NCBI GenBank assembly: GCA_036362985.1
Contig: JAYGXS010000007.1
Location: 18,099,793 to 18,163,792 of the forward strand
Direction: 5' to 3'
DNA: 64,000 bases
Source of the DNA: Ligula intestinalis
Taxonomy: Eukaryota > Platyhelminthes > Cestoda > Diphyllobothriidea > Diphyllobothriidae
Numbering within the stretch: position 1 is the first letter of the stretch; every line of letters starts with the position of its first letter. This document shows positions 21,780-33,573 of the stretch, piece after piece. Both the position numbers and the translations under genes were made by a program. The notes under the pieces are model-generated. The model saw only the letters and a list, made by a program, of their open reading frames with translations, did no database searches and had not been told where the DNA came from.

Positions 21780-23069
21780 CTGGAATTTTGGAATGCGCAG
21801 GGAAGAAATATAAATTCATATAGCTGACCAACGGAAAATGACAATTTTCTTAAAAACAGAGGTTTGACAGCTATTGGACAGTAGTCCTCATCGACAATGA
21901 ATGCCAAGAACAGATGAAAGCGCACATGGGCCAAAATAAATAAAGGCAATGCCTTTGCATACATCCTAGTGTCATATGCATATGCACATCCTTAAAAAGC
22001 TCACCATTAAAATAATATAAACATGGCTTCTGGCATGGTCCACAGTGAACAAGTTGCATGCGGTCGTCTGCGCTCCCTTTGCCTCCCTCTCCCCTCCCCT
22101 AAACTGGCTCAAACAAACTCTCTGCGTAACCAGCCTTCTCTTTAATCGACCCCTTCGAGCCTATTCCCACGACTCACTTGCACAAAAAGACGAACACGTT
22201 CTAAATTGTACCCCGTCCTCATATAAATGTGCTGGCCCGACGAGAATTTATTGAAAGCACACGCATGCTCGCCAACTACGGTTCTGAAAATGTGAGTAGT
22301 ATCGTTTTCACAAATAACTAAAAGTACAAGCGTCTTAATGCTGCCTGAGAGTGAAAAATTGAAAACAAACCGACAATGCAGAGGAATATACGCTTCCAAT
22401 ACTCGAAGCTATAAAGATATGAAGATGCCGTCAAAAACGGCTTCCAACCCTAGGGTACAAAGGTGAAAGGGATTTTGCCCTTGGTTTTAAAACTTGTCGC
22501 ATGTGCTGACGACTGAAAACGACAAATTGTGTACCTAGATGGGACTAGAATTCACGGTGATTGTGTCAAAACAGGACGGCATATCGTTTCTTCAATTCCT
22601 GAGTGTCTAAGCGACAGGCGACTGCACATTCAAAAGAAGCCAATACACGGGAATTATTGACAACACGGCGACGAATTGTTGCCTTGGGTTGACGGCCTAT
22701 ACCTACAACAACCTAAAGACCTCCCTACTATAAAAGAGTCTCTAAGGCTGTTTCTCCCCAGCGTTGGCAAAGCCCACCGATCCGTAAACAAGGGGTCGGT
22801 TGTTGCTACCGAAAAAAGCAAGAATGGGGGGTAGGATAGAGTTATTCTTAAATCAGTTTCTTCCAAACAGTTAAGGGGAAGGGGGATAGAAAACGGGTCA
22901 TTTTTAAATCACATGAAGTCGCATAATGAAACGAAGAAACGTTAGATCTGGCGACAGAACTCGGCACCAGCCATGCAAGCCGAAAGCATTGGTTATTCTT
23001 TGCACGACTGCATCGCGAAGGTAGGAGCAAGCAGCCAACCACAACATAAAATAAACCGAAAAAACGTAC
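21780..23069. other. Intron between UBR4 exons 17 and 18
   Basis: No exon found. A plus-strand stretch near 22560-22660 weakly recalls the Penelope reverse-transcriptase thumb (QDGISFLQFL, then CTFKRSQYTG), but it is too decayed to call. Confidence 0.35.
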
Positions 23070-23339
23070 GATGGCACACTCCGATTCGAACGAGAGCTGC
23101 AATTTCTCAGTAAGCATGAGCGTCTCCGTCACTTGTAACTCCTCCGACCTGGCCAGAGTAAAGAGGGAAGGATCGGAGAGGCTGTCCGAGGTTGAAGAGG
23201 TTAGATTTACGCCTACGGGTGACGACTGCGTCTGTGCATCGGATCCGCAGATGGAGCGCACACGTTCGACCATTTGGGCCAAGTGGTGGATGTCTCGTAG
23301 ATGGCGATAAGGCTTCGGACCCACAAGTAGGATGATCAG
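23070..23339 (-). CDS. UBR4: UBR4 exon 17 of window
   Basis: 270 nt (90 codons), phase 0 to 0, acceptor GTGCCCTTTAG, donor GTACGT. It starts LIILLVGPKPYRHLRDIHHL, an unmistakable counterpart of human LLLFICGSKEKYRQLRDLHT, and continues LAQMVERVRSIC. The end, ETLMLTEKLQLSFESECAI, leads into the next exon's helix. The intron upstream (23340-28358) contains a CR1-like element of about 3.7 kb in the same orientation. Confidence 0.9.
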
Positions 23340-24077
23340 CTAAAGGGCACCAGAGAAACCAAAAAAAGCACAATGATGGGGAACCTGATGTAGCAAGACA
23401 TCCGGCTAGATATACTCGCTCAGCTCCAAAAGATGGCGAAAGCATGCAAATATTATTGGCTACTAACTACTGCAGATTAATTTAAAGCAATTGCACCTTG
23501 TTCGCATCAAATCCCCAATCAGTATCAGTATATTGAGGGATGTGTAGGAAAAATTCCTTTGAGTGCCCTATTTGTACGCATGTGCAGTGGTAGCAGAAAA
23601 TTTGTTTCTCAGACTGTTGGCGAGGCCAATTGTCCTGTGTCATAGGATGAAAATAGGAGCAGACAGTGAAAAAACTCCTGGGGGATTTTTAGGAGAAAAA
23701 CTGTCGCCCTTGTGGGGATAATGCGTGGGATTTAGGAGAAAAAAGGGAATTCCAACTAGGGGGGGGGGCATTGCAAACGTTCCCAGGATCATCATCCTGT
23801 GGAAGCCACGTCCTGATTCTTCCTTGCTGATTGCAGAGTCCGCCAACGGCATCCGTCCAGATCGTCGAGAGTCCGCTTTGGGTCAAACCAAGTGTCAATG
23901 TTTAGGCCGTCAGGTCTGGCTGATAAGATCGCTAGCGGGTTAATCACGGTACGCAGATAGCCAAGTAGGGTAGACCGCGGAGATCTTCGCATGAGGGTAT
24001 GCGTTGGAGGGCGTTATAAATAGCAAACGGGAATGGATATAAAAACTAATACTACTGAAAAATTGAAAGTAGTATTA

Positions 24078-26765
24078 TTATTGCAAATTGTCTGCTACGA
24101 TACATCGTGCACTGCTATATCGATCCAGTTTTCGCTTAAAACCCTCTAGCGATTCCGACACAACAACGTCCTGAGGAAGCGCATTCCACGCTCCGACCAC
24201 CTTTTTTGAAAAGAAGTGTTTCCGAGCGTCCAGCCTGGCCACTGTCACCTTTAATTTGAGAGGATGACCCCTCAGATTCGTGGTCGTTGCTAATTCGAAA
24301 AAATCCCCTGATATAAGACAGCAGTCTTGAAGACGTAATACGCGGAATGCTAGTATCAGGTCCCCCCGAAGCTGCCTGTAGCGCAAAGGGAAGAGGTTGA
24401 GATTCGACAGCCGTGTTTCATAAAGCTGCGAGCCCTGCCCCATGACAAGTTTGGTTGCGCGCCGTTGTACCTTTTCCAGGATGTTGACGTCTTTCGTGGC
24501 CTAGGGCCTCCAAGCTTGGAAAGCGGATTCTAGGTGCGGTCGTACGAAGGTTCCGAAGACTTTTGTGAAGCACTCTTCATTGAAGGTAGAAAAAGCTCGT
24601 CTGACGAGGTATAGGATCGACATCGCGGACTTGGCTACCTTTGTGCAATGCAGGGAGGGTTTAAGCGAGGGCGTGATCCAGACTCCCAAGACTTTCTGGG
24701 CGTTCACTTCCTTCAATGGTATGTCATTCAGTCGGTAAGCCATGCCGTTTGAAGAACCGGATTTGCCGACTCAAATGGTGGTGCACTTACTCTCATTGAA
24801 CGGTAAGAGCCAGCCCACCGACCCTATTTGAAGTCTATTTAAATTTTCCTGCAAGTGCAATTCGTCAGCCGCAGTTCGAATTTAGCTCCAAACTTTTATA
24901 TCATCGTCAAACATGGCGAAGTCGCAATCCAGTTCGCGGACACAGTCGTTGATGTAGATAACAAACAAGATAGGGCCGAGAACGGAGCCTTGGGGAACAC
25001 CACTCTCAACCTCAACCTTGGCTGACTGTTTGTCGCTGATGTGGACAGTTTGCGAAGGACCGATTAGGAAGCTTTTTATCCACGTAAGGAGCCTACACCT
25101 TACTCCTATGCGGCTGAGTTTATAAACGAGGCGGTGGTGCGGCACACTATCGAAAGCCTTTTTGAAGTCAATACAGACAGCATGCACTGAGTTTCCACTA
25201 TCGACTGCCTCAGTCCACCGTTCTAAACAGTAGACCAAGTTTGGTACGCAGGACCTACCTCTACGAAAACCATGCTGAGCATCCGATAACAGATGGTTTT
25301 ATTCCAGGAACTGCATAAGTTGTTGCTTGATAATTTTTTCCATGATTTTGCAACAGATTGCAGTAACGCTGACCGGTCGGTAGTTATTCGCTGAGACCCG
25401 GCTTCCCCCTTTGTATAGCGGTGTAATCCTGGCGGATTTCCAAAATACTGGTAGGCATCCGGTTTCGAAGGAGGTTTGGAAGAGCATAGAGAGTAGTTTG
25501 GCCAACTCATTGGCGAGCTCCTTCAAAATCTTGGCTGGTACGTTGTCGGGACCTGGTGACTTAGATTCTTTTAAGCTTAAGAGTTCCTTAAGAACAACAG
25601 CCTCGGGGAACTGGACAGTCTCAACTATTGTATCCGCTTCGGTGTCGTCGGTGGGGTGATCGTATGCCGTTTCCTTTGTGAAGACTGATCGGAAAAATTT
25701 CGAAAGATGATCAGCCTTTGCTTCATCATCTATCAAGTCTCTTCCCTCAGCGGTCCTCAGCAGGGGTATCGGATCCTTGTTTTTGGTACTCTGCCTGAGG
25801 TAACTGTAAAACAGTTTGGGGTTCACTGTGGCCCGGTTTAGCAAGTCTGCTTCGAAAGCCCGTCTTGTTTTGAGAATAAGACCCTTGACCCGGTTTCTCT
25901 GAGTTTTGTAGGCACTGACAGATGCAGGAGTCCTGTCTGCTAGCATTTTTTTCCACAGCTGCCGCTTTTTAATCACTTCTATTTTTGAGGCCTGCGTAAG
26001 CCAGCGCGGTCTAGTGTTCACCTTTTGTCGCGAAATTGGACAGTGGTTGTCGATGAGTCTGTGCAGTGTGTTCCGGAACGCTTCCCAGTCCGCAGTTACG
26101 TTTCCAGAAAATAGAGGTTCCCACTCGGCGCGCGTGAGTTCGGTCTTCATTCGATCGAAATCGCCTCGGCAAATATTTCTTCTGGCTGTTGAGGGTCTCT
26201 CCGGTATTGACTGTTGGCCATTGCGCATCCTTGTCGGAAAAGTGACGTGTTGCGTGAGAAATAACTTTAGAGTCATGCTCAGAAGGCAGCTGTCGAAGGT
26301 TAGACCGGAGCTATGTGCGCAGGCCGCACCCCAGTCGATGTGAGGCGCGTTAAAGTCCCCCACAATCAGGATGTCCGATTGTGCAGCAATTTTTTCCAGC
26401 TCCTCTAGCAAGGAGGCATCCAGTACGGGCTCTCTTCTCGGTGGTCGGTAGAGTGTCAGTACATCGAGGTTGGGTGCACCTGGTACTTTAATGGACAGCC
26501 AGATGGTCTCGGAAGTACACGCCAGTTTATCCGTTTTGTCTAAAACTGTGAGTCCATCTTTCACGTATGTTGCTACGCCACCGCCTTGACGACCTTCGCT
26601 GTCTTTTCTGAACAGTTGATAGCCAGGCATGGATACCTCGCCATCGGCTACCTGTTCAGACAGCCAAGTTTCCGTTATTGAAACTATATCTGGTGATAAT
26701 TCAAAGGCATGAATCTTCAGCTCGTCTAACTTTGAAAGCATACTCTGTGCATTTGTGTACATGAA
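24078..26765 (-). pseudogene. CR1-like ORF2 endonuclease/reverse transcriptase (broken)
   Basis: Endonuclease: MYTNAQSMLSKLDELKIHAF, IVSITETWLSEQ, LIVGDFNAPHIDWG. Reverse transcriptase: KSPGPDNVPAKILKELANEL, TPLYKGGSRVSANNYRPVSV, then motif A DFKKAFDSVPHHRL, motif B QGSVLGPILFVIYINDC. Motif C reads FDDD at 24901-24912 where FADD is expected. A frame change near 25240-25300 and a stop near 24750-24880 break the chain. By family it would nick target DNA and reverse-transcribe the element RNA. Confidence 0.85.
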
Positions 26766-26818
26766 AGTTAACTTTCTGTTTGCTCGAGAATGGGTTACAG
26801 TCAGGCTCTCCCCGCCCC

Positions 26819-27720
26819 TTACCGGGTCGACTGTGCGGTCATCCGGGGAGGATCTTTCATGGGGGAGAACAGTGGACGCTGGATCACTTGGTTGTTGTAA
26901 ATAACCAAATGGTTTCCCCTTCGTTCTGCCTCTGTATGCTTTTCGATTGGGCTCAATCTTCCCCCTACTGAGCCGACTGTGTGGTTATCGGGAACGGACC
27001 TATCCAAGGTGAGAACAATGGACGTTGGATCACTTGGGTGTTGTAAATAACCAAGTTTTGTTCGCCCTTGCTGACCCGCTCCCTCTTTTCGGAAACAAGT
27101 TGATGACGTTTGTTCCGTTCTGCAGCTGAAAACTCCTGTTGAAATAAAAACTCCCGGGTCAGAATCTTTTATTTTAAAACGCCTAGATAGAATGAGCTTG
27201 GCGTCTTGGCTTCTTGTCATGACCACTTTCAGAGGTCTGGGACGTGCCGTTCCAGTGGGCTCTCTGGCCGCTTGCCAAGGCGGAAGGCCTTTTCGCACTC
27301 TAATAATAGATTGGGTCCCAGCATTTTGTTCATAAGTGCATGGAAGAGCTGGACATCTGCGGAATGCCGGTCCATGGGAGTGGCTGCGGTCGATTCCGTT
27401 AATCCCTGTATTATGATGCTGGCTTCTCTCTTAGTGCCATTTTTCGTGCCTACGACACTGTCGCTTGCTTGCTTGTTAGTAGCTCTTGTGCTGCTATTAG
27501 GAACATCTTGTGTGCGACCGGACTCTATGGTTGATGTAATGCCCTCGTTTTCTACTGTGGGCTTCAGGCTCGGGCCTGCAACACTGTCACCCACTTTCTG
27601 GTTAATAGCAGTACTGGCAGTGGATTCCGGTAGACCTTGTATTACGAAACTTTTGCCCCTATCGGTGACTTTCTGCGTCCCCTCTACGCCGTCGGTCACT
27701 TCCTGGTGCAACACTTTCAT
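26819..27720 (-). pseudogene. CR1-like ORF1 protein (broken)
   Basis: Two overlapping frames. 27229-27720 holds two repeated 'I(I/V)QGL(P/T)ES' units and DVQLFHALMNKMLGPNLLLE then CEKAFRLGKRPE. 26819-27298 holds ARPLKVVMTRSQDAKLILSR and FKIKDSDPGVFIS. Together these resemble the nucleic-acid-binding ORF1 of CR1-like elements, with a frameshift near 27240. The same block, split by a jockey-like insertion, is found at 35.08-35.60 and 37.28-37.59 kb on the plus strand. Confidence 0.7.
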
Positions 27721-27775
27721 GTTTTACTTCGTGTCTTTGCCGACGGCAGCCTGTACTTTACGTGGCGAACTAATC

Positions 27776-27785
27776 NNNNNNNNNN
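27776..27785. other. Assembly gap (10 N)
   Basis: Ten undetermined bases at the 5' side of CR1-like element B. The junction with repeat R2 just beyond it may be an assembly join rather than real sequence, and the gap length is probably arbitrary. Confidence 0.98.
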
Positions 27786-27786
27786 A

Positions 27787-28105
27787 GTCCCCAATCTGGT
27801 TATTTATAGAGGTCTGTATTCTCTCTCCTATTCTTTAACACTCTCCGGTTATTTTTCCTAGCCTTGTATAAAAAATACCGATCGATTTTTAAACAATCCT
27901 CCGAATGCTCTCTTCAGCTACCGGGGTTTCTTGTCCTTTTTTAGTTGATATTACAGTACAGTGACAATTTACAAGGGTCAAGCAATTCACTGCTCGAATT
28001 CTTGATTAGCTTTCCCATCCTATACACTCTAAATTAATGGTTGCAAACTCTTCCCATACTATGCGCCGAAGATTCCGACATAGGTCCTGCCGTACCTCGG
28101 CATAT
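27787..28105. repeat. Dispersed repeat R2, copy 1
   Basis: Shares an ordered series of blocks with 55083-55395: AATCTGG(T/C)(T/G)ATTTATAGA, CTCTCCG(G/A)TTA, CCAATCCTCCGAATGCTC-like against CGTCCTCCAAATGCTC, GAATTCTTGAT(T/G)AG, TACTATGCGCC. Same orientation. No protein coding seen; class unknown. It starts immediately after the N gap. Confidence 0.65.
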
Positions 28106-28358
28106 GAGCCCTTTGTACTCCCATTCCTAGCACGCTACCTCACGGGTAAAGAAAGAGAAATCCAGAAGCTGATATTAGACCCGTATCCATAACAAATGCG
28201 TATTTGATGTAAACCTCTACATATTTGAGAATTTTATTAAATTATTGCTTGATATCAGTGAATAGAGTCATACTTTGCTCAAAAAGTTGGATGCCACCAT
28301 AAAATACAGCGTTTCTCTCTTTCTGAAAAATACGGATAGGAATGGAGGAAACACTCAC

Positions 28359-28892
28359 TGATCGCAGCAGCTCCGCAATTCGCACAGACGCAGACCTAGA
28401 GAAATAGGCAGACCCTGATGCTGTTGTCTCTGGCGCCTGACCATAGGGGGCCATGACCTCGAGGAAATTGTAGGCCACGGGACACCACTTGCTGCTCAGT
28501 GATGGGCTGCCGCCACCGCCGCCGCCGGCATGAGTGTGCTCATCCGAGGAGTGGATGGCACCACCGTCAAGAGTCATCACCGGCGGCGGAGTCTGAGACG
28601 CACTGACGCACCGTTTCGCGGCAGACGGCAGGGCGCTAGCATAAAGGGCGATTGTTAGGCTGAGGGCGGCCTCGGTCAGCATGGGGAAAAAATCGTGCAG
28701 CGGATCGAGCAAATTGTCCATACCCAGCTGGCCGTCAATCAGGGGTGACCAGTTGGTAAGGCCGGCGGCGAAACCAAGGCCTAGGCAGCCGAAGTTGACT
28801 CCTAGGGCGGACTGTAGGAGGCCAGAGGTCAGGAGCGGAAGGGCAGCGGAGGTAATGCCGGCCGTGGCAGGGATAGCTGAGAAGTTTTGCTG
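28359..28892 (-). CDS. UBR4: UBR4 exon 16 of window
   Basis: 534 nt (178 codons), phase 0 to 0, acceptor GCCGTCTATCAG (a CAG three bases on is an alternative), donor GTGAGT. Contains LLDPLHDFFPMLTEAALSL, the helix matching human ADVFEAYTQLLTEMVLRL. Its end, WCPVAYNFLEVMAPYGQ ... SVRIAELLRS, matches human WFYFLSEYLMIQQTPF ... RRQVRKLL. A Gly6 run (GGGGGG) interrupts it. The join to the next exon reproduces a conserved block. Confidence 0.88.
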
Positions 28893-29084
28893 CTGATAGA
28901 CGGCGAAGAGCAAAACGGGAGGTTATTGAATGTAGCATTGATGTGCGAGAAATGAGGTCAGAGGAGGATATATGAGGTAGCAAGCAAGAGTGTCAGCAAC
29001 TTAGTGGGGCGAGTGAGTTCCCTTACTGATTGGTAAACGTTCATCAACGAGTTTAATATTTCCCAATCTACACAGGTAAGGCAA

Positions 29085-29258
29085 CGAGCCTGTGGCTAAA
29101 TGGTAAGAGTATTGAACCCTGATCTAAAAGAAAGCAAGTTCGACCCTTGGGTGGGGCATGCCTTGGGGTTGGGTATGACTGGCTGAAGACGGCTAGTATG
29201 CCAGAAATGGTCATTACAGTCTCCCTTATCCTTACCGGCAGTGCTATCTGCCTACACT
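29085..29258 (+). mobile_element. tRNA-derived SINE, copy 2
   Basis: The best preserved copy. tRNA-like head with A-box TGTGGCTAAATGGTAAGAG and B-box AAGTTCGACCC. The body has TTGGGGTTGGG, TGACTGGCTGAAGACGGCTA, AGAAATGGTCATTACAGTCT and CCGGCAGTGCTATCTGCC. It is flanked by a diverged ~45-bp direct repeat (about 29017-29065 and 29328-29372, GGTAAACGTTCATCAACGAG against GGTAAAAGTTCATCAACCAG). This may belong to a longer unit. Confidence 0.7.
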
Positions 29259-29372
29259 AATAGCTGCTGCGCGGCTGTTGACGGGGCTCGAGAATAGGCC
29301 CCAAGACAGCGGGACGAATGAGCACCGTTAGCGATCGGTAAAAGTTCATCAACCAGTGTAAACATTATCCTT

Positions 29373-31250
29373 CTCATTAAGGAAACCAGAGGCGCCTGAG
29401 GTACTACAAATTCAGCCCTCCTTCTGACGATCTGCTGAAGTTTGTGTTCTGCGATCGGTTAGACAGCAAAAGGATATCTGAATATACCCTCTGTGGCTGC
29501 CAACGTCTTTGACTGTCTAGTCTACGCTATGGTTTGCTGGCAACCAAAAGTAGTCAGGCACTTCGTCGAATGAATTTTCTAAGAATGGGCTCATGGGACC
29601 AATTTCTACAAAGCATGTTAGTTATCCCAGACATGATCTTGACTCGTCCGTAGATTGGAATAAAGAAACAAGGAGGGATCCAGTTTCTACTGTGTGTTGG
29701 TAGGACGTCTTAAGTAACAAAGACTTTAGTATTGACAACATCGACAGCACAGGTATCAACCAGGAGCCCAGACACGCGTATATGGCAGAACTTTTGACAC
29801 TGTATGAGGTAACTGCGGGGGATTCGGCTAATCATACGTCTTCCCGAGGTTCTCTACGCGGTTCTTGGCATACTTTTGTGCTTACAGTCCCAGCTGGTCG
29901 TCAGATTTATGACTGGCCGAATCAAGGTCAAATAAGCCCAAAACCGGTTCTATTAATCTATCCGCATTTTCTGGCGTTCCTCCTCGCTGCGATCATAACT
30001 TGGTCGACTCCCGTCTGGTAGTTGGTAGTCTGTTTGTGACCTAAGTCCGGGAAGTCAGTGGATCGGTGTGCGCCTATTCCTATTTGAACGAGTACTCCAG
30101 ATGCAGCGACAGAGAATGACAGGTGGCGAGGCACCCATGGACGTGCAGTCCCAGCTGGAAGTCAGAGTTATGATTGACTGAATGAAACCAGAATGAGCCC
30201 AAAACAGACGGTAGCAATCCACCCTTATTTTCTGTCTTCCTTACCCTCTGCGTTTATATAGCTCCCAGCAGGACAAGGGAATATGAGCATCTGTTCCCAT
30301 AATGCAGGTGTCCTACCTCTTACACTAACTTGAACCTTAACCATAATTTCCCTGGAAGTTAACACAAAGTCATCTGCAAATTGGAACGTTTCTTTGGCAA
30401 GGGCGCATAAACAATATCAACAAAACTGCTCCCCCACGATATTCATTTTCTCCAGTCTGAATACACTTATACCTTGCCTTTCGTTTACAGTTTTAGTGAG
30501 TGTAGGTAATCTGCCCACTTTCCCAGTGCAAATTCAGTTACTCCTCCCCCTCCTCTTCGTCACAAGTCTCATTCAGGCGCTAAAGCGTTCTGCCGGCTGA
30601 AGGCCGACCCGCCCGGGAGACACTGACCAATAAGTACGCAGGCTGGGTTTCCCCAAGCTGCCTAGCGCGCAAGCACCATTACGTCTGGACATCGCCGGGC
30701 CGTCGACTGACAAATGGTTCGCCAAGTCGAGGGAGTGCATTATTCTGCTGGTCCCCTCCCCCTTTTGCTCCGTTGAAGCGAGGGGTGGGGGAGGTGACGA
30801 TGAGCCCTTGTTGGAACACAGATTCAGCACGAGCGGGAGCGCGAAAAGCTGCACCGTGGAGGTGATTTTGTCGGATGTCCGGGGGGGGGGGGGGAAGAGA
30901 GAATGGGAAAGCGGCCAAGCTGTTGTCTTGTTTGGTAGGCTGCCGACAAAATGTGAGACACTTCCAAGGCCGATAAGAGTGTACGAATAAAAGCAATAGA
31001 TACCCGAATGTTCGCTCACTGTCGTCACCAGCCATGGCAAGCCTCAGGTCCCCAAGCCTGTGATAAAATATGACAGACGGATGAAGTCCAACAAACCAGA
31101 AAGCGCAATTCCAGTCTTCTCTACCATTGTCTATACCACCTTATCGCTATAAAATACCAGTTACTATGCTACTCAGGGTAAGGGTGTCCCGTAACCCGAC
31201 CAGTGAAGCGAAAATTAAAAAACCGCGCTGCGTACGACTATCTCACCCAC
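29373..31250. other. Intron between UBR4 exons 15 and 16, unassigned part
   Basis: No exon or transposon protein recognised. The stretch 30573-31040 is GC-richer and open on both strands, but no splice-bounded segment fits the required phase-0 to phase-0 join of its neighbours. A run of 14 G lies at 30881-30894. Confidence 0.4.
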
Positions 31251-31662
31251 CTGGAGACCATTAACTTCCCCGGCAGCAGTATCGATTCGCCATTGAGAGC
31301 AACAGGATTGTACTACCTCCAGACACAGATCCATACATTGCGAGCGGACTGAAGCAGACTCCAGGCTACCCAGCGCCTCGATGGAGAGGGCGGAGGCGGA
31401 GTTTTCCACGCAGACAGCAGCAGCCACATCTGGCACTGGCGCCAACACCTTGGTGTCACTTTCTGGCGGGGCGGTGGAGAAGGAGATAGTGGAGGGTTTC
31501 AGTAGCAGAGCTAGGAGGCTGGCGGTGAGGAGGAGAGCCTCAGTGCGTGGCGATCGTTTCAAGTCGATAACAGCAGTTGTTGCTTTGGCGGCATCCTTCT
31601 TCTCACTTCTACTGCTCAGGAGGCTTGTAGCCAAAACGGTAAGAAGGCTCTTCAGCGCAGAC
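31251..31662 (-). CDS. UBR4: UBR4 exon 15 of window
   Basis: 412 nt, acceptor CCGCTGCCCTCTACAG, donor GTGGGT, entering with 1 nt and leaving in phase 0. The start RSALKSLLTVLATSLLSSRS aligns with human RSALNEVHLVVMRLLSVFMS. The next helix, EALLLTASLLALLLK, aligns with the human TAAALLSSGAVDYCLHVLK segment. The C-terminal part (MDLCLEVVQSCCSQWRID) is helical and Cys-containing. Part of the HEAT-like helical scaffold. Confidence 0.83.
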
Positions 31663-32969
31663 CTGTAGAGGGCAGCGGGGGACAGAGTGTGATCAAACGG
31701 ATAGGCACACAAAATAGGCACAGTCCACCACAAGACAGAGCAGGCGGACCGTGCGTATACGAAAGAATACTTGCGTACAATAGCAGCAGAAGGAGGTAAG
31801 AATAGTAGTCTTGCACGTTAAATCAGGTGCACAACAGCAGTCTCGGTTTGGGTTAGGGATAAAGGAAAAGAATTCAAGTTTCAAGCAAAAATGTCATGCA
31901 GGTAGAAGGTACTTTTAATTGCTAGTCACTGAAGACGCAAAACCAAAACATTGTTGTGTAGCGTGTGAGCAATGCTCTTACTCCGAACACTACCAACATC
32001 AGGCCAAATTCCAACTTCTAACTATAAAGTACTAGAGCGAGGGCTTTATTTTGCAGGGAACCCTCAGGCCGCAGAAGCCACTGGCAAAGCCAGTATTATT
32101 GTTGACTGCGTGCAGCCATACCTGTGAGAGAGACAGCTGTGGAAGGTGCTTTTACTTGATTTTGGAACAAGTTTAAGTGGTGTAAGATTGGTATATGGCA
32201 CTACTGGAGGGGTGTCATGTACAGCGGCCCATGCTGCATCGGTCAAGGCGTGGCGTGTTCAAGTGACCTTTAAGCAGCCACAACTATCTGGATGCGCGGA
32301 GGTCGATGAAGGGTCTTCAGGTCAGCGAATCAGAAACAGCTATCTGTTGAGTTGAGTGATGTTGAAAAAGTGGATATTCAACGATAAATTCGGACAGCAC
32401 GGTTAATTGCACGCCACAACTGTACGATACATGGCAAAAAAGCCCACTGAGCAGGACATAAAGACAGTAACCGCCCACAATCTAGACGGCTGTACGGCAA
32501 ATTCCAAGGAAATAAGGGTTGGGTTTATGTTGAAGGTCACCGTCAAGATAAGGGCTACGATCTGGGTTTATGTGAGAGCTAATGTTAGGGTAAGGGAATA
32601 CTAAACCTTTCTGAAATTATACACAGCGTTGCCTTTAAGCAATATTGACTGAAAAACGTCTCTTGGGAAACCCCAGCTACTTTATACAGAAGCACGAAAT
32701 TCCGGGACATTTAAAATATGAAGTTTTACAGTCCACACATCTTCCAACGCAGTCCTCCGTTAGTACACGCGACTGCAAGCGTGCGACGTCTAATCTATTC
32801 AGCTTTTGATCACCTATGAGCTGAGATGTCTACCTAGTAGTCTGAGAAAAAAATGTTCCTTAGTCTAGAGTTAACTAGGAATATCGGACAGCTAAGAAAA
32901 AAGTTAGCCACGTTAAAATAACAGAAGCCACGATTAATACTAGTAATTAAGTGTTGAAACTAAAGTTAC
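31663..32969. other. Intron between UBR4 exons 14 and 15
   Basis: No coding segment, RNA gene or recognisable transposon found. The exon phases on either side join directly (AG|G = Arg), so no exon is needed here. Confidence 0.5.
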
Positions 32970-33573
32970 CTGGCCTTTGGGGCGAGTTCCGTCCAAGCGG
33001 CGACCAAAGCCTTCCTATTCACAGGGGCATCGCGAGGTAAGCCAGTTTCTAAGAACTGGGCTGTAGTGGGGACTGTCTCCACCAACCGAGCCAGAGTAAA
33101 GATGGTCTGTAGGAGGGGCACCAAGCGACGACTGTCACCACTGATAGCAGACTCCCTGCTGTACTGAGCAATCAGTTCTTCCCACACCAGACTAGCCTGT
33201 TGTAGCAGGCAGACGCAGACACGGGCTGCGGAGAGACTGGCCAGATCTCGTGACATGTTAGCAGCTTTCTCGGAAGGTAAAGGGTCGGGTGGCGGAGGGG
33301 GATCCTGTGAGGGTCGCTTGCTGTCGGCATCGTCGTCGTCATCAACACCGCTGCTGCTACTGCTGTTAGCGCTCTCCGCACACGATGAGGCGGAGGAGAC
33401 TAGATGAGAAGAAAAGCTCCAAGTGCTGACGTCAGTGGCAGAAACGACATCATCCCTACCATCTGCCTCGGTGCCAGAAGCCTCAGACACACTCTCGAAA
33501 AGACGAGACATGCTCAACTGTATGGAGCTGCCACTCAAGGACTTCGACGAAGAACTAGTGCTGCTCTTTCGGG
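32970..33573 (-). CDS. UBR4: UBR4 exon 14 of window
   Basis: 604 nt, acceptor CTTTCTATTTTAATTTTAG, donor GTAACT, phase 2 nt in and 2 nt out. The N-terminal half is a Ser-rich disordered region with a short Asp run (GVDDDDDADSK) and a proline stretch. The C-terminal half is helical: SLVWEELIAQYSRES, then RRLVPLLQTIFTLARLVE, matching the human helix RAIPYMQVILMLTTDLD. The following exon completes an Arg codon and continues RSALK, matching human RSALN. Confidence 0.82.

Larger units (their letters stand above)
24078..27775 (-). mobile_element. CR1-like non-LTR retrotransposon B (nearly complete)
   Basis: Minus-strand element with ORF1 (26.8-27.75 kb) and ORF2 (24.08-26.77 kb), in the same orientation as UBR4. 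A 10-base N gap at 27776-27785 cuts its 5' end, so the true start is unknown. It is the least decayed CR1-like copy here: ORF2 has a 487-codon unbroken stretch. The C-terminal block (YETRLSNLNLFPLRYRQLRG, GAWNALPQDVVVSESLEGFK) is intact and ends near 24078. Confidence 0.88.

Noticed and set aside
22500..22680. Possible Penelope reverse-transcriptase fragment on the plus strand
   Set aside because: Only a few scattered residues agree, and stops interrupt it; too weak to list as an element.
30573..31040. 155-codon minus-strand open frame in a GC-rich stretch
   Set aside because: No motif, contains a G14 run, and the flanking UBR4 exons join in phase 0 without it.
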